NCBI GenBank assembly: GCA_001725415.1
Contig: MEGH01000031.1
Span: 1 to 64,000, forward strand
Source: Pseudonocardia sp. SCN 73-27
Lineage (GTDB): Bacteria > Actinomycetota > Actinomycetes > Mycobacteriales > Pseudonocardiaceae
Length of the DNA stretch: 64,000 nucleotides
Direction of reading: 5' to 3'
The notes under the pieces were generated by a model. That model searched no databases, was not told the origin of the DNA, and saw only the letters and a program-made list of their open reading frames with translations. The position numbers and the translations under genes were made by a program. Shown here piece by piece: positions 9,658 through 17,742 of this stretch (positions are counted from its first letter, which is position 1; the number at the start of each line of letters is the position of its first letter).

Positions 9658-11348
9658 GCACGGAGACGACCGCGGCCGCTCTCGAGGAGCTGCTCGACAC
9701 GGCACCGGGCGGCGAGACACCCGACCTCGCGGGCGCCTACCCGCGCTTGTCCGACGATCAGATCCGACTGCTGTCGACGTACGGCGAGGTGCGCCCGACC
9801 CGACGGGGCGAGCTGCTGATCGTCGAGGGCGGCCCGCAGGAGGACCTCATCGTCGTGCTGTCCGGGCGAGTTGCCATCGTCGAGGGTTCCGGGACGGATC
9901 CTCGCATCGTCCGGGTGCACGGCGCCGGCCGCTTCCTCGGCGAGCTCGGCCTGTTCACCGGGCAGGTGGCGTTCTTCACGGCGGCCGCGCTGGACTCCGG
10001 TGAGGTGCTGGAGGTCCCCGCCGAGCGCCTGCGGGACTGCTCGGTGCGCGACCCAGCCCTCGCCGACGAGATCGTTCGGGCCTGCCTGACCCGGCGACAC
10101 CTCGCCATCGGGGACGGACAGGGCTTCCGGATCATCGGGTCCCGGTACTCCGCGGGCACCCGCGCGTTGCGGGAGTTCGCGGCCCGCAACCGCCTGCCGC
10201 ACCGGTTCGTCGACCTCGATGCGGAGGCTGGCGCGGAGGCCCTGCTGCGCGGGCTGGGCGTCAGTCCGGCCGAGACCCCGGTCGTGATCTGGCGCGACCG
10301 TGTCCTGCGCAATCCCGGCGTCACCGAGCTCGCGACGCTCGTCGGCCGCCGCGCCGAGCGGCCCCCGCGGCGGCTGTGCGACCTCGTCGTCGTCGGTGCC
10401 GGGCCGGCCGGCCTGGCCGCTGCCGTCTACGGCGCCTCGGAAGGGCTCGTGACCCACGTGCTCGACGCCGTCGCGACCGGTGGCCAGGCGGCGCGGTCGT
10501 CGAGGATCGAGAACTACCTGGGCTTCCCCGCAGGGATCTCCGGCGCGGAGCTGGCCGAGCGCGCCGAGGTGCAGGCCCGCAGGTTCGGGGCCGCGGTGAC
10601 CGTGCCTGCCGACGCCGTCGCGCTCGACGCCTCCGGCCCGCACCTGGTGGTCGGCACCCGCGACGGGGCGACCGTCGCCTGCCGAGCGATCGTCGTCGCC
10701 ACGGGCGCACGGTACCGACGGCTACCTGTGCCGCGGTTGGAGGAGTTCGAGCAGACCAGCGTGTACTACGCGGCCACCCAGGTCGAGGCGCAGTTCTGCG
10801 TGGGCGACCAGGTCGTGGTGGTCGGCGGCGGGAACTCGGCGGGGCAGGCCGCGCTCTTCCTCGCCGACCACGCCCGCGGGGTGCGGATGGTGCTCCGCGA
10901 GCACGACCTGGATGAGTTCATGTCCCGCTACCTCGCCGAGCGGATCCAGCGGGACCCACGGATTGAGGTGCACCTCCGCTCCGAGGTGCGCGAGCTCGTC
11001 GGTGACCGCGGGGTGCTGCGGGCGGTCGTCGTGGAGGACACCGACACGAGGCAGCGGCAGACGTTGGCAGCGAGTGAGCTGATGGTGTTCATCGGGGCGG
11101 ACCCGTGCACGGGCTGGCTCGTCGGCTCGGTCGCGCTCGACTCCGGCGGCTACATTCTGGCCGGCACCGACGCGGCGATGGCCGGCCAGCGGTCGGCCCA
11201 CCGCCCCGGGCTGCTCGAGACCAGCGTTCCCGGCGTCTTCGCCGTCGGCGACGTGCGCGGCGGATCGGTCAAGCGCGTGGCGTCCGCCGTGGGCGAAGGG
11301 GCGATGGCGGTACGGATGGTGCACGAGCACCTGGCCCGGCTCCGGTAG
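9654..11348 (+). CDS. cNMP-domain, glutaredoxin-fold, thioredoxin-reductase-like fusion
   Basis: The 564-aa protein joins three modules. A cyclic-nucleotide-binding-type domain spans about 15-145 (GELLIVEGGPQEDLIVVLSG; GRFLGELGLFTGQ). A glutaredoxin-like segment spans about 150-225 (GSRYSAGTRALREFAARNRLPH). A pyridine-nucleotide reductase follows, with FAD motif VVGAGPAGLAA near 246, NADPH motif VVVGGGNSAGQAA near 387 and C-terminal GVFAVGDVRGGSVKRVA. The Grx segment lacks its cysteines, and the redox CxxC expected before the NADPH motif is replaced by YYAATQVEAQFC. It is therefore not a standard thioredoxin reductase although trxC is nearby. ATG 9654 overlaps the previous stop. Confidence 0.85.
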   Translation: MSTETTAAALEELLDTAPGGETPDLAGAYPRLSDDQIRLLSTYGEVRPTRRGELLIVEGGPQEDLIVVLSGRVAIVEGSGTDPRIVRVHGAGRFLGELGLFTGQVAFFTAAALDSGEVLEVPAERLRDCSVRDPALADEIVRACLTRRHLAIGDGQGFRIIGSRYSAGTRALREFAARNRLPHRFVDLDAEAGAEALLRGLGVSPAETPVVIWRDRVLRNPGVTELATLVGRRAERPPRRLCDLVVVGAGPAGLAAAVYGASEGLVTHVLDAVATGGQAARSSRIENYLGFPAGISGAELAERAEVQARRFGAAVTVPADAVALDASGPHLVVGTRDGATVACRAIVVATGARYRRLPVPRLEEFEQTSVYYAATQVEAQFCVGDQVVVVGGGNSAGQAALFLADHARGVRMVLREHDLDEFMSRYLAERIQRDPRIEVHLRSEVRELVGDRGVLRAVVVEDTDTRQRQTLAASELMVFIGADPCTGWLVGSVALDSGGYILAGTDAAMAGQRSAHRPGLLETSVPGVFAVGDVRGGSVKRVASAVGEGAMAVRMVHEHLARLR

Positions 11349-11543
11349 CCGCTCCTGCCTCCGGAACACAGTGGGATGGCTGCGCTCACGAACTGCACGC
11401 GTCAGGACCGGTGGCCGGCCCGGCAAGCCCAACGCCAGCCTCGGGATTCGGCCCGACGGGCGGACGCGTCGCCCGCCCACGGCCCCCGACACTGACGGTC
11501 GCAGAGATCGAGTACCAGAGGTCGAACGAACCTGAGGAGAGAC

Positions 11544-11846
11544 ATGTCGGTCGCAGTAGGACTGCTGGTGACGCTGGAGGTACAGCCGGGCAAGGAGGAC
11601 GACGTCGAGGAGTTTCTCGACGCCGGTCGCTCGCTGGTCGGGGAGGAGCCGGCCACCGTGGCCTGGTTCGCGGTCAAGCTCGGACCGACCACGTTCGCGA
11701 TCGTCGACTTCTTCCCCGACGACGCCGGCCGCACCGCCCACCTGCAGGGCAAGGTCGGACAAGCGCTCGGGGAGAAGGCCGACGAGCTGTTCGCAAAGGC
11801 ACCCGACATCGTGCAGCTCGACGTCCTGGCCTCGAAGCTGCCGTGA
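11544..11846 (+). CDS. ABM-domain (YgiN-like) small protein
   Basis: The 100-aa protein fits the dimeric alpha/beta-barrel ABM/YgiN family: MSVAVGLLVTLEVQPGKEDDVEEFL, TVAWFAVKLGPTTFAIVDFF and a C-terminal helix-strand. Members include quinol monooxygenases and heme-degrading enzymes, but many have no known activity and no diagnostic catalytic residue is seen here. GAGGAGAGAC gives a strong RBS before ATG 11544. It stands 195 bp after the reductase gene, probably with its own promoter. Confidence 0.72.
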   Translation: MSVAVGLLVTLEVQPGKEDDVEEFLDAGRSLVGEEPATVAWFAVKLGPTTFAIVDFFPDDAGRTAHLQGKVGQALGEKADELFAKAPDIVQLDVLASKLP

Positions 11847-12116
11847 TCCGACCCAACCACTCCTGGACACCCTCTCAGAGCTCCCCTCGTCGGTGTTCGA
11901 GGAAGCGCGTTCGGAGTCGTGGTCGAGGGCTCCTGGGCTCGGTCGTGGGCCGCCCATACGCCGTTACGACCAGCGACCGTCCGCGGATCGAGGTCGAGGT
12001 GCCCAGGCGCGGAGCAGACGCTCATACTCCTGAGTGACGCCGTCGGGCCTGAGAAACGTCGAGTTGTCGGGGGCTCCAGAGGAGACGAACGAATCCAACG
12101 TCAGTCAGTTCGACGC
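11847..12116. other. Non-coding gap before the IS remnant
   Basis: No gene is supported here. The stretch separates the stress block from the IS3 remnant and shows no clear inverted repeat at the IS side, so the distal end of the element seems to be lost. Confidence 0.4.
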
Positions 12117-12530
12117 CTAAAGCTGCCGCCCGTGCGACACACCGAGCGCGGTGATCCCGCGGGATGTCGGCGGTTTCGGTGTCGAGCGCGGCCCTCCGCT
12201 GCCGGTGCGTCTTGAGCGGCGCCTCGATGAGTTCGCCGTTCCCATCGTGCGCATCAGCTTCAGCACGGTCTTCTTCGACACTCGCCACCCGCGACGCAGC
12301 AGGACCGCCAGAACGCGCCGATGCCCGTACGCCCCCTTGGCATCAGCGAAGGCCTGGCCGATGGCGTCCTTCAGCTCAGCATGCCGATCCGCCCGGGCGA
12401 GTCTGTTGCGGTGGTCGTAGAACGTTGACCGGGGTAGGCGCGCGATATGCAGCGATAGCGGGTACTGCGCCCTGAGATCTTCGACGGCTTGAACCTTCAG
12501 CGTCGTTCCTGTGACCTCAGGGCGCGCAAT
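12117..12530 (-). pseudogene. IS3-family transposase OrfB, truncated
   Basis: The frame contains the OrfB N-terminal region: AVEDLRAQYPLSLHIARLPRSTFYDHRNRL, KGAYGHRRVLAVLLRRG and WRVSKKTVLKLMRTMG. Similarity then stops and the frame reads into unrelated sequence. The whole rve/DDE integrase domain of about 180 residues is absent, so the protein cannot catalyse strand transfer. Lost by deletion or by another insertion at about 12.23 kb. Confidence 0.75.
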
Positions 12531-12979
12531 TTTCCCAGGTAAGCGACCTCTGCCCGCAACCGCTCGTTCTCCTTGCGGAGCGTCTCGACCTCGTTCTCCG
12601 GCGGAGGATCTCGGGGTTCGGTCGAAGGTCGGCCGCGTCTCGTGGGGCGCACCCCGTCGTCGCCCTCGCGCCGATAGAAACTCGTCCAGTTGGCGACAGT
12701 ACTGGGCGAAGGGAGCCCATATTCCTCGGCGAGAGCCCGACATGACTCGCCCCCAACATGGCGGAGCACGATCTCGAGCTCGGTCCCAAAGTCGTACTGC
12801 CGGCGTTCCCTCGTCACCAGTGCGTCCCGTCCTCGCAGCTGCCATCGCTGGTACAACATTTGAACGGGGTTCGGCGCGAGGTCAAGGGACAACGAGACGG
12901 ACGTTGCGGTGAGGCCCTGCTCGAACAGCTTGACGACCGAGACGGCGTCCGAGTGACTCAATGTGCTCCCTGAGTACAT
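12497..12979 (-). CDS. IS3-family transposase OrfA
   Basis: The 160-aa product has the IS3 OrfA helix-turn-helix layout (SHSDAVSVVKLFEQGLTATSVSLSL; RALAEEYGLPSPSTVANWTSFYRRE) and the C-terminal leucine-zipper segment ENEVETLRKENERLRAEVAYLGKLRAL, which normally couples OrfA to OrfB by frameshifting. ATG 12979 has AGGAGGAGC upstream. The A-rich GGGAAAATT near its end may be the old frameshift site. It cannot make an active transposase because OrfB is truncated. Confidence 0.75.
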   Translation of the reverse strand: MYSGSTLSHSDAVSVVKLFEQGLTATSVSLSLDLAPNPVQMLYQRWQLRGRDALVTRERRQYDFGTELEIVLRHVGGESCRALAEEYGLPSPSTVANWTSFYRREGDDGVRPTRRGRPSTEPRDPPPENEVETLRKENERLRAEVAYLGKLRALRSQERR

Positions 12980-13049
12980 CGGCGTGCTCCTCCTGAAGCT
13001 GGACACATACTTGCGGTGTCCAACTTCTGGGGACCACTCCAAGCGTCCG

Positions 13050-13262
13050 CGGAGTCGGAATGTTGGATGCACGCCATCGGTATCGAGTGACGACGACGGT
13101 GGCAGCGTCGACCATGACGGTCGGGTTCTCCTGTGGCCGGTTTCCTGGCCTTCCGGTCAGGTAACGCCGGTACAGCTGTTCCCATGTCATGCGCGGATGG
13201 CGTTTCCTCAGCCAGGCTGTGACACGTCGCCAGGCGAACATATCCAGGTATCCGAAAGTTGA
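13050..13262 (-). pseudogene. Group II intron reverse transcriptase/maturase, C-terminal fragment
   Basis: The fragment reads STFGYLDMFAWRRVTAWL, then RKRHPRMTWEQLYRRYL, then RYRWRASNIPTP. This is the hallmark of the GIIM maturase C-terminal domain of group II intron-encoded proteins, where TRYRYRGxxIPTP closes the protein. The reverse-transcriptase domain is absent on the left side. The last motif ends at 13050, 14 bp from the IS3 terminus at 13036, so the IS sits at or just past the old stop codon. Confidence 0.75.
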
Positions 13263-13598
13263 CTTGGATACGCCGTGCCTGAAGTAGGCACACCATCCGC
13301 GTAGGTTCGTCGACCTCGCTGGAGAAGTGATCGACGTGCAAGGGGCACGAGCGGTTGCCGACGCCGTGATCGGGCTCGGCTCCGCCGCCGGCGTTGGCGA
13401 CCTGCTCTCGTTGCTACGGCTGCCCTGACTACCGCAGGGCGACGGCTGACCGTGCGCGCGACCTGGTGCGGTCGGACGCGGCGGCCCAGTGACGTGGTCG
13501 TATCCGCCTCGAGCAGGGACAATTCTGGTGGCTCGTCGGCGCGCAGCGTCGACGATCGGCGCCGCCGGCCTCGGAGCCTGCGGTACCCCGACCGAAGT
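13263..13598. other. Degenerate stretch between the intron stub and coxL
   Basis: No protein-like frame is recognisable. It lies between two decayed loci and is likely deletion debris; open frames on both strands here are compositionally biased and resemble nothing. Confidence 0.4.
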
Positions 13599-15749
13599 TC
13601 AGCGGCACCGAGATGTCACGATCGGCGGCCGGTCCCCTTTGGTGTCCCCCTGGGTCGCCTGCAGGGCGGCGAGCACCCGCTCGGGGGTGATCGGGAGGGC
13701 GCGGACCCAGGCACAGGTCGCGTCGGCCACGGCGTTGGCCACGGCGGGCGCGACGCCCACGTTCACCAGCTCGCCCACCGAGAGCGGCAGGTCCCCGGTG
13801 GTCGGGTGGGGCGGCAGCGTGCGGACGTCCAGCGGCGGCACGTCGGCGCCCGAGGCGATCTTGTAGTCGCCCAGGCTCGCGGTCGTCACCGTGCCGTCCT
13901 CGACGCACAGGTCCTCGATGAGCGTCTGGCTCAGCCCGCACACGAACCCGCCCTCCAGCTGCCCGCGGTGCGCGACGGAGTTGACCACCCGCCCGGTGTC
14001 GGCGACGACGGCGGCCCGCAGCACGCTGAGCGCGCCGGTCTCGCGGTCCACCCGGACCTCGACGGCGACCCCGCCGTGGCTGCGCGTGTCCCGGCCGCCG
14101 GGCTCCTGCCAGCGGGCGGCGGCCGCGCCCTCCGCGGCCGCCGGACCCCGCTCGCGGGCCCGGGTCGCGGGCCCGGGCCCCGCTCGCGGGCCCGGGCCAC
14201 GATCCAATCGCCGGCGGCCGCGTCGGGCCGCGGGCCCAGCTCGCGCAGCAGCTGCGTGCACGCCTCTACCACCGCCCGGCCGGCCACCGCGGTCACCCGG
14301 CTCGCCCCGGCCCCGGCGTCGGTGAGCACCGGGTCCTCGCCGGCGGCGAGCCCGTGGACCCCCACCACGTCGGGGTCGACGCCGAGGGTGTCGGCCGCGA
14401 GCAGGCGGAACAGCTCGTAGCTGCCGGCACCCTGGTCGGGCACGGTGAGCACGACGTCGACGCCGGCCGGGCCCGCCGTCACCCGGACCCGCGCGTTCCC
14501 CGACCCGGTGTCGCGGAACGTGAGCGCCACGCCGATGCCGGTGCCGGGCTCGCAGGTGTCGCGCCAGCCCTTGACGACGACGGCGAGCTCGTCGACCACC
14601 CGGCGCACCCGGTCGTCGACGGCGCTGGCGGCGCGGAAGGCCAGCGGGTCGACGCCTGTCGCCGCGGCGATCACGTCGACCTGCGACTCGGCGGCGAACA
14701 GCGCCTGGAACTCCCCCGGCGAGCGGACGTGCCCGCCGGGCAGGGCGTTGCTGTAGTAGCTCGCGCACACCTCCCGGCGGTGGTGCACCCCGTAGGAGGC
14801 CAGCGGCGCGTGCACCACCGGCACGACGACCATCGGCGCGGCCTTGACGGCGCCGAATGCGCCGCCGTCCATGTCGGTGCGGGCGTCGAGGGCGGTCAGC
14901 AGCCCGTCGGTGACGGCGGTGCGCAGCGTGACCCGCAGCGGGTGCCGCGCCGAGGTGGTGGTCAGCAGCTCGTCGTAGGACAGCGTGTGCCGGACCGGCC
15001 GGCCGGTCCGCGCGGCCAGCAGGTAGCAGGCGACCTCGGTGAACGCGAAGCCCTTCGACTCGAAGTCGCCGCCGATCGGGGTGAGGTGTACGAAGACGCG
15101 CTCGGGCGCCACCCCGTCGACCTCGGCGATCAGCAGCCGAAGGGTGTGCGGCTCCTTGTGCGTCGACCAGACGTCGATCCGCCCGTCAGACGCGGCGACG
15201 ACGCAGGCATGCGGCTCCAGCGGCGCGGCGTGGCTGCGGCCCGCGACGAAGACGTCCTCGAACACCCTGCCCGCGGCGGCGAAGGCGGCGTCCGGGTCGC
15301 CCGCGGCGAGGCGCCACACGCCCTGCGCGTTGGGCCCGGGCAGGTCGGCCACCGCGCCGCGGTAACCGGCGTAGCCGGGATGGATGCAGCGGGTCCACGG
15401 CCACGGCCGCGTCCAGCCCGAGCACGGCCGGCCGCACGTCGTAGTCGACCTCGACGGCGGCGGCGCCCTCCCGCGCGGCCTCCCGGGTCGTCGCGGCGAC
15501 GGCGGCGACCCGCTGCCCGGCGAACCGGACCTCGCCCGCGGCCAGCACCGGGTAGTCGCGCAGTGCCCGGCCGGTGCGGATCTCGCCGACGCCGTCCGCG
15601 GTGAGCACGGCGACCATCCCGGGAACCTCGAGCGCGGGCCCGACGTCGATGCCCTCGATCCGGGCGGCGGGCCACGGCGAGTAGACGAAGGCGGCGTGCA
15701 GCGCGTCGGGAACCCGCACGTCGCCGACGTAGCCGGCGCCCCCGCTCAC
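13599..15749 (-). pseudogene. Molybdenum hydroxylase large subunit (CoxL/XdhB type), frame-broken
   Basis: Homology to the molybdopterin-binding subunit of the xanthine dehydrogenase family runs through three frames. The N-terminus (GYVGDVRVPDALHAAFVYSP) starts at GTG 15749. A 4-bp tandem duplication at about 15379-15386 breaks the frame before ADLPGPNAQGVWRL. A 19-nt repeat with 32-bp spacing (14146-14164 and 14178-14196) breaks it again before GGVAVEVRVDRETGALSV. Removing the 4 and 32 extra bases restores one continuous reading. The protein would hydroxylate a heterocycle or aldehyde at a Mo centre; substrate unknown. Confidence 0.8.
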
Positions 15750-16486
15750 GCGCGCCCAGGCCTCGGACACGTCCGGCGGCTCCGCGGTCGGCCGCCCGAC
15801 GACCAGCGCGGCCGCCTCCGCGCAGTCCACGGGGAGCGGCCCCACCGCCCCGCAGACGATCCGGGCCGCCGTGACGACCCCACCGGCGACCCGCAGCCGG
15901 ACGGCGACGCTGACGGTCGCGTAGTCGTCGGCGGTGACCGGCAGGAACTTCAGGTACGCGCTGCGCTCGTCGGGTCCGGGCCGCGGCACGGCGACGTGCG
16001 TGATCAGCTCGCCGGGTTCGAGGACCGTCGTCATCGGGCCCGCGGCCAGGCCGGCGACGGGGACGCGCCGGGTGCCGCCCGGCCCGCGGACGAGGACGTC
16101 CGCGTCGAGCGCAGTGAGCAGGACCGGCGGGTCCTGGGCGGGTTCGGCGAGGGCCAGGTTCCCGCCGACGGTCCCCCAGGCCCGGACCCGGACATTGCCG
16201 ATGTGCCCGAACATCGCGGCGGCCGCCGGCAGCTCGCGGCGCAGCAGCGGGTCGCGGGCCAGCACGCCGTGCTGCGTCGCGGAACCGAGCAACAGCTCGC
16301 CGTCGGCCGCGGTCGCCCCGTGCAGCTCCGGCAGCCGGCGATCGCGACGAGCAGGACGTCGGGCACCAGGCCGAGCCCGGTCAGCAGGGCGACGGCGACG
16401 CCGCCCGCGACTGGAAGCGCGTCCGGCTCGCGGAGCGCGTCGAGGGCCTCGTCGAGCGTGCCGGGCCGGACGAACCCCACGCTCAC
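15750..16486 (-). pseudogene. Molybdenum hydroxylase FAD subunit (CoxM type), frame-broken
   Basis: The N-terminus SVGFVRPGTLDEALDALRE and the FAD-binding region (MFGHIGNVRVRAWGTVGGNLALAEPAQDPP; the G-GN-A pattern contacts FAD) are in different frames. A single-base loss near 16335 (GGCTG where GGCCTG would keep IAGLPELHG) explains this. The C-terminal ~40-50 residues of the usual CutM domain are missing, and the frame runs without a stop into coxL. GTG 16486 overlaps the coxS stop. Confidence 0.78.
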
Positions 16487-16973
16487 CGGCAGGCCTCCCG
16501 CGCCCGGTGCAGCGCGCGGGCGATGCCGTGGTAGGCACCGCAGCGGCAGAGGTTGCCCAGCATGTGGGTGCGCAGCTCCTCGTCGGTGGCGGTGGCGAGC
16601 CGCCCGGACAGCACGAGCGCAGCGGCGGCCATGAGCTGGCCGCTGGTGCAGAAGCCGCACTGGAAGGCGCCCTCGTCGATGAACGCCTCCTGCAGCGCGC
16701 GCAGCCGGGGGTCGGTCGACAGGCCCTCGACCGTCGCGACCTCGGCGCCGTCGGCCAGGGCGGCGACGGTGTGACAGCCACTCGTGGGTTCGCCGTCGAC
16801 GACGACGGTGCACGCCCCGCACACCCCGACCTCGCACGCCGGCTTCGCCCCGGTCAGGCCCAGCCGTCGCGCAGCACGCCGAGCAGCGTGGCCGTGGGCG
16901 CCACCGCGAGCGTGTGGGCCACCCCGTTGACGGTCAGGGTCAGCGGCACCGGCCCGGTCGTCGGCTCAACCAC
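16483..16973 (-). pseudogene. Molybdenum hydroxylase 2Fe-2S subunit (CoxS type), frame-broken
   Basis: The small iron-sulfur subunit keeps all eight cluster cysteines: CEVGVCGAC and later C for the plant-type cluster, CGFC and CRC for the second. The first 36 residues (VEPTTGPVPLTLTVNGVAH to LLGVLRD) lie in another frame. One missing base near 16865 separates them, again GGCTG where GGCCTG is expected. GTG 16973 overlaps the livF stop, so it was the next gene of the liv operon. An intact shorter product could start at an internal GTG but would lose part of the ferredoxin fold. Confidence 0.8.
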
Positions 16974-17742
16974 CGGCGGTGGCCCGTTCCGCCTCGGCGG
17001 CGGCGCCATCGGGCTCGGACCGCCCGAAGTAGGCGTCGCGGAAGGTCTGCGGGGAGCGGCGCGCCTCGCCTGCGTCGGCGGTGAAGGGGAACTGCCCGCG
17101 GTCCATGACGACGACCCGGTCGGCCACGCCCAGCCCGCGCTGCGGGTTCTCCTCGACCAGCAGCATCGCCATCCCCGACGACCGCAGCCCGGCGATCGCC
17201 TCGAACACGGCCTCGGTCACCTTGGGCGCCAGGCCGAGCGAGGGCTCGTCGAGCAGCAGCAGCCGGGGCGCGCAGACGAGCGCCCGCCCGATCGCGAGCA
17301 TCTGCTGCTGCCCACCCGACAGCGACCCGGCCGTCTCGCGGCGCTTCTCGTGCAGCACGGGGAAGGCGTCGTAGGCGCCCTGCAGCCCGCCGGCACGCCG
17401 GATTGCCCGGCGGCTGCGCAGGCCGCGGCCGTAGTGGGCGACCTCCAGGTTCTGCTCGACGGTCATGTCCGCGAACAGCCCCCGCCGCTCGAGCACGATC
17501 GCCACGCCGGCCCGCACGGCCGCGGTCGCGTCGCCCGGCGGCAGCGCGGCACCGTCGACGGCGACCTCGCCCTCGTGCCCCTGGATGCCGACGACCGCGT
17601 GCAGCAGGCTCGACTTGCCCGCCCCGTTGCGACCGAACACGGCGAGCACCTCCCCCGCGCCGACGGTGAACGAGACGTTGTCGACGGCCGTCGCGCGGCC
17701 GTAGCGGACGGACAGCGCCCGCACGTCGAGCAACGGGGTCAT
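16966..17742 (-). CDS. livF: LivF-type ATPase of a branched-chain-substrate ABC importer
   Basis: The 258-aa ATPase has Walker A GRNGAGKSS, signature LSGGQQQM, Walker B LLLLDEPSLGLAP and H-loop region LLVEENPQRGLGVADR. LivF proteins pair with LivG to energise uptake of branched amino acids, amides, urea or aromatic acids. ATG 17742 overlaps the stop of the LivMG fusion. The C-terminal ~20 residues are Ala/Glu-rich. The broken cox genes follow it directly. Confidence 0.9.
   Translation of the reverse strand: MTPLLDVRALSVRYGRATAVDNVSFTVGAGEVLAVFGRNGAGKSSLLHAVVGIQGHEGEVAVDGAALPPGDATAAVRAGVAIVLERRGLFADMTVEQNLEVAHYGRGLRSRRAIRRAGGLQGAYDAFPVLHEKRRETAGSLSGGQQQMLAIGRALVCAPRLLLLDEPSLGLAPKVTEAVFEAIAGLRSSGMAMLLVEENPQRGLGVADRVVVMDRGQFPFTADAGEARRSPQTFRDAYFGRSEPDGAAAEAERATAGG

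Larger units (their letters stand above)
12117..13036 (-). mobile_element. Truncated IS3-family insertion sequence
   Basis: An IS3-type orfA/orfB pair is present on the - strand. The upstream end, beginning TGGTCCCCAGAAGTTGGACA at 13036 and reading inward, has the terminal TG typical of IS3-family inverted repeats. The orfB part ends after its HTH_21-like segment, without the DDE catalytic domain, and no matching right inverted repeat is found near 12.1 kb. The element is a defective fragment, joined directly to a group II intron maturase stub. Confidence 0.75.

Noticed and set aside
12022-12288. 88-codon frame near the IS end with a protein-like stretch LKTHRQRRAALDTETAD
   Set aside because: It might be debris of another transposase, but I could not match it to a family, so it is not annotated.
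12000-13600. Second copy of the tRNA-Val 3' end as attL at the left scar
   Set aside because: No match to the T-arm/acceptor sequence (GGTTCGAACC and flanks) was found there; the other attachment site may be outside the window or lost.
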